From contig JAZDHD010000375.1 of NCBI GenBank assembly GCA_043806215.1, forward strand, positions 1 to 8,597: 8,597 nt of DNA, in the 5' to 3' direction. A program made the position numbers and the translations under genes. This document shows positions 6,801 through 8,597 of the stretch, piece after piece. This DNA comes from JAVHLK01 sp043806215. GTDB taxonomy: Bacteria > Desulfobacterota > Desulfomonilia > Desulfomonilales > Desulfomonilaceae. Every line of letters starts with the position of its first letter. Within the stretch, counting starts at the first letter, position 1. Below the pieces are notes generated by a model. That model saw nothing but the letters and a program-made list of their open reading frames with translations. It had not been told where the DNA came from and did no database searches.

Positions 6801-8189
6801 TTACGGATTTCTGTCGGCAAAGATGTGAGCGAACGTGTCACTCTCCAGGTCTTCCATGAACATGACCCGTCCTTGTTCGCCCCTCAATCTCCGAGCCTCC
6901 CTGATTCCCATTGCTCCCATCATTTCGAGCAGCTGATTGTGCCAGGCGCCTATGAGGTTGACGATTCTCTGAGCGCCCCATCGGGAATCGCTGTGAGCGA
7001 GATCGACCGGACATTCTCCGCCGTCGCGGCAGTTCCTGCAAACCCGGCATTCCAGTGCGATGAGAAGCGGAACGTCGACCGCCACCAGATTAGCCCCACA
7101 GAGAATGGACTTGATCACATGCTCGGCCATGGCGATTCCGCCGGAACTGATGAAGGTGACTTCATCCCTGATGCCTTCGTTCATCAGTTTAGAGTGGAGT
7201 TCCCTGATGACGTCCTTGATGTGAAGGCCGTTGGCCACGCCCGGTTCGTACCCGCGTTCATCGGACACGTAATGGATGACGTCCGCTCCGGCCCGGTTGA
7301 GTTCCAACACACGCCGCAGCTGTTCCGGCCTCGAATACGCGGGCATCCGTACGGCAACCAACATGTCCGGCCGCGCCGACTTGAGATCATCCATCCTTTC
7401 GGGAGCGTCGCCGGAATCGGAGATTTCGACCATGGGGAAGTTCAGGAGACGGCCCGGGTCCACGTGCTCCGTGCCCAGAAACGGCACCATGTGGGGAGCC
7501 ATGTTCTCCATGGCATGAGCCTCGGAGAGGGGTACCACGGCCAAGGTGTGCAACTTGGCCGCGGCGCTTGCAGCGGCTTTCCAAACATTGGACGAAAGAT
7601 CTCCAAACGGGAACAAGTCAAAGACAATGGGTATCGGCAACCGTATGGACGGCATTGTCTTGGTGAGGAGCCGTCCATCCTCGTCAAACTCCAGCCGGGC
7701 CGGCCGACGCCCAAGGTCGACGACGGTCGAGATATATTCCCGCCCGTGAATGCCGTCACGGGTAGGACGGACGATCTCGCTCATATCGGTCCACATGGAG
7801 TCGAATCCGGGGCCGGAAAACGGGCCGCCGTATCCCGCTCCGGATACTGGTATCTTCCCGGACTTGGCCTGTTCCCAGTTGATGGAAACCGTGTCGGGGG
7901 TGTACACGTCGTCCCCAAGTGCCTCCCATTCCGGGTTCAGCGTCTTGTGGATAAGCCGCTTCGGGCATCCTTGTACGCAACGGAAACAGTTCATGCACAA
8001 TTCATCGATGGTATCGCCCATGATATCGGTCGAGAAAGTCCGATCCCGGTACACATTGTAGATACATTTGTTCTTGACGCACTCCGCACACTTGAGACAG
8101 CCTTCGCCCCAGTCCACTATTCCCGATCTGCCGATTGAGGGAAACCTATTGGGAGTCGGATGCACGTCAATGTGATACTTCTTGGGCAT
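6801..8189 (-). CDS. Glutamate synthase-related ferredoxin/TIM-barrel protein with degenerate catalytic motifs
   Basis: A 462-residue paralogue of the adjacent 511-aa subunit and first gene of the operon. Two ferredoxin-like cysteine sets are intact: C31-C34-C37-C42 (CX2CX2CX4C) and C65-C68-C71-C75 followed by Pro. Shared landmarks prove kinship: ALGD..YTPD and its W (89-105), EGIRDEVTFISSGG (338-351) against EGVRDEITLIASGG, ALEC..C.NC (C381, C384, C387, C393), then WGAQRI (404-409). The functional signatures are gone, however. GGMSFGSIS is FPFGDLSSN (193-201), GEGG is replaced around LSEAHA (221-226), AQGAKPG by SDSGDAPER (257-265), and GGTGAAP by DERGYEPG (310-317). It may bind clusters and hold the barrel fold without making glutamate, acting as an electron-transfer or structural partner (inference). 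ATG 8189 follows AGGA (8197-8200) by 7 nt. Whether it still binds FMN cannot be told from sequence. Homology is sure; role is not. Confidence 0.82.
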   Translation of the reverse strand: MPKKYHIDVHPTPNRFPSIGRSGIVDWGEGCLKCAECVKNKCIYNVYRDRTFSTDIMGDTIDELCMNCFRCVQGCPKRLIHKTLNPEWEALGDDVYTPDTVSINWEQAKSGKIPVSGAGYGGPFSGPGFDSMWTDMSEIVRPTRDGIHGREYISTVVDLGRRPARLEFDEDGRLLTKTMPSIRLPIPIVFDLFPFGDLSSNVWKAAASAAAKLHTLAVVPLSEAHAMENMAPHMVPFLGTEHVDPGRLLNFPMVEISDSGDAPERMDDLKSARPDMLVAVRMPAYSRPEQLRRVLELNRAGADVIHYVSDERGYEPGVANGLHIKDVIRELHSKLMNEGIRDEVTFISSGGIAMAEHVIKSILCGANLVAVDVPLLIALECRVCRNCRDGGECPVDLAHSDSRWGAQRIVNLIGAWHNQLLEMMGAMGIREARRLRGEQGRVMFMEDLESDTFAHIFADRNP

Positions 8190-8224
8190 TGCTTCGTCCT
8201 ATGCGGATTGCGAGAAAGAGAATC

Positions 8225-8303
8225 TCACCACCAAAGCACAAAGTCACAAAGAAATCAAGAACCTATTATTCTTTCATTTGTGTCTTGGTGTCTTTGCGGT
8301 TCA
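8225..8303. repeat. Imperfect inverted repeat between metF and the glutamate synthase operon
   Basis: Left arm 8225-8254 (CACCACCAAAGCACAAAG within it) pairs imperfectly with right arm 8272-8303 (TGTCTTGGTGTCTTTGCGG within it), arms of about 30 nt and a 17-nt loop. A short palindrome TTCACGGTGAA follows at 8314-8324. Arms of the CACCACAAAGACACAAAG style are recalled as a widespread dispersed bacterial repeat; not searched. The AT-rich unit fills about half of the 161-nt gap, may end metF transcription or sit in the operon leader, and leaves no convincing promoter visible for the 8189 start. Confidence 0.6.
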
Positions 8304-8350
8304 TTCTTTCTTCTTCACGGTGAACTGTTACGAAATACCGGAATCAGCCA

Positions 8351-8597
8351 TCAAACCTGCGGTCGGTCGCTCAGCCCCGCGGCTTCCAGGATTTCCGGCA
8401 CCTTCTGCTCCCATTCAATGGCCATCAGATGAATACCGGCAACCCCCTCGATTTCTCGGACCTGTTGGATGGTCTCCACGGCAATCTTGATTCCTTCGTC
8501 CGCTTGCTTGTCTTTCGGTACCCCGGCAATCCGGTCGATCATTTCTTGGGGAACATCCATGCCGGCAACCTTCGCGGCCATGTAACGCGCCATTCCC
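8351..8597 (-). CDS. metF: Methylenetetrahydrofolate reductase, C-terminal end (5' truncated by window)
   Basis: The C-terminal 82 residues of a MetF-type reductase, which reduces 5,10-methylene-tetrahydrofolate to 5-methyl-tetrahydrofolate for methionine synthesis or the methyl branch of the Wood-Ljungdahl pathway. The frame stays open to the window edge, so the ATG at 8593 is internal. Recognisable features are the helix-rich run IAGVPKDKQADEGIKIAVET (22 to 41 from that ATG) and the final GVAGIHLMAIEWEQKVPEIL, typical of the end of this TIM-barrel family (usually about 290-310 residues). The TGA stop is at 8351-8353. It points the same way as the glutamate synthase genes, 161 nt ahead of them with a long inverted repeat between, so co-transcription is uncertain. 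Recognition rests on the C-terminus only. Confidence 0.8.
   Translation of the reverse strand, partial: GMARYMAAKVAGMDVPQEMIDRIAGVPKDKQADEGIKIAVETIQQVREIEGVAGIHLMAIEWEQKVPEILEAAGLSDRPQV

Noticed and set aside
6825..8138. Long + strand open frame (437 codons) opposite the degenerate twin gene
   Set aside because: Antisense shadow; no family features, while the minus strand has conserved cysteine and barrel motifs.

Overview
The window looks like a chromosomal segment of an anaerobic, fairly GC-rich bacterium, most plausibly a Desulfobacterota (deltaproteobacterial) lineage such as Syntrophobacterales or Desulfomonile-like organisms. The basis is the protein style (a metF-type reductase end, ferredoxin-bearing split glutamate synthase subunits, a quinone methyltransferase) and the several palindromic repeats between genes. 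This placement is an inference; no marker gene such as rRNA is present.

Layout from left to right. (1) On the + strand, 1-1149 is the 3' part of a gene for an NAD-binding RCK/TrkA-N protein with a C-terminal RyR-like domain; its start lies before the window. (2) The convergent gap 1150-1494 has no gene. It holds a nested hairpin repeat (1211-1265) and a possible miniature element (1296-1498) with a 47-bp double palindrome at its centre (1397-1443). (3) ubiE/menG (2232-1495, minus) encodes a demethylmenaquinone/ubiquinone methyltransferase. (4) The gap 2233-2573 holds a possible ubiE promoter, a strong 13-bp hairpin (2375-2405) and a second, inverted copy of the 47-bp double palindrome (2505-2551). 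(5) Three closely packed minus-strand genes form a split glutamate synthase operon, transcribed 8189 to 2574. They are a 462-aa ferredoxin/FMN-domain paralogue with degenerate active-site motifs, a 511-aa ferredoxin/FMN-domain subunit with all the glutamate synthase motifs, and an 887-aa fusion of the glutaminase domain with the GXGXG domain. Gaps are 17 and 10 nt. (6) The gap 8190-8350 holds a long imperfect inverted repeat. (7) At the right edge lies the 3' end of metF (methylenetetrahydrofolate reductase), minus strand and cut by the window.

How the genes fit together. The 887-aa protein should release ammonia from glutamine at an N-terminal Cys exposed by processing. The 511-aa protein should use FMN and iron-sulfur clusters to reduce the 2-iminoglutarate formed from 2-oxoglutarate. 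The 462-aa protein looks like a duplicated partner that kept its clusters and C-terminal cysteines but lost the catalytic signatures. No NADPH-oxidising GltD-type subunit lies in the window, so electrons probably enter through the ferredoxin domains. No mobile-element transposase, CRISPR array, tRNA or rRNA was seen.

The best candidate for something unusual is the rearranged glutamate synthase with its degenerate twin subunit. The second is the set of palindromic repeats, one or more in every sizeable intergenic gap, including an inverted pair flanking ubiE.
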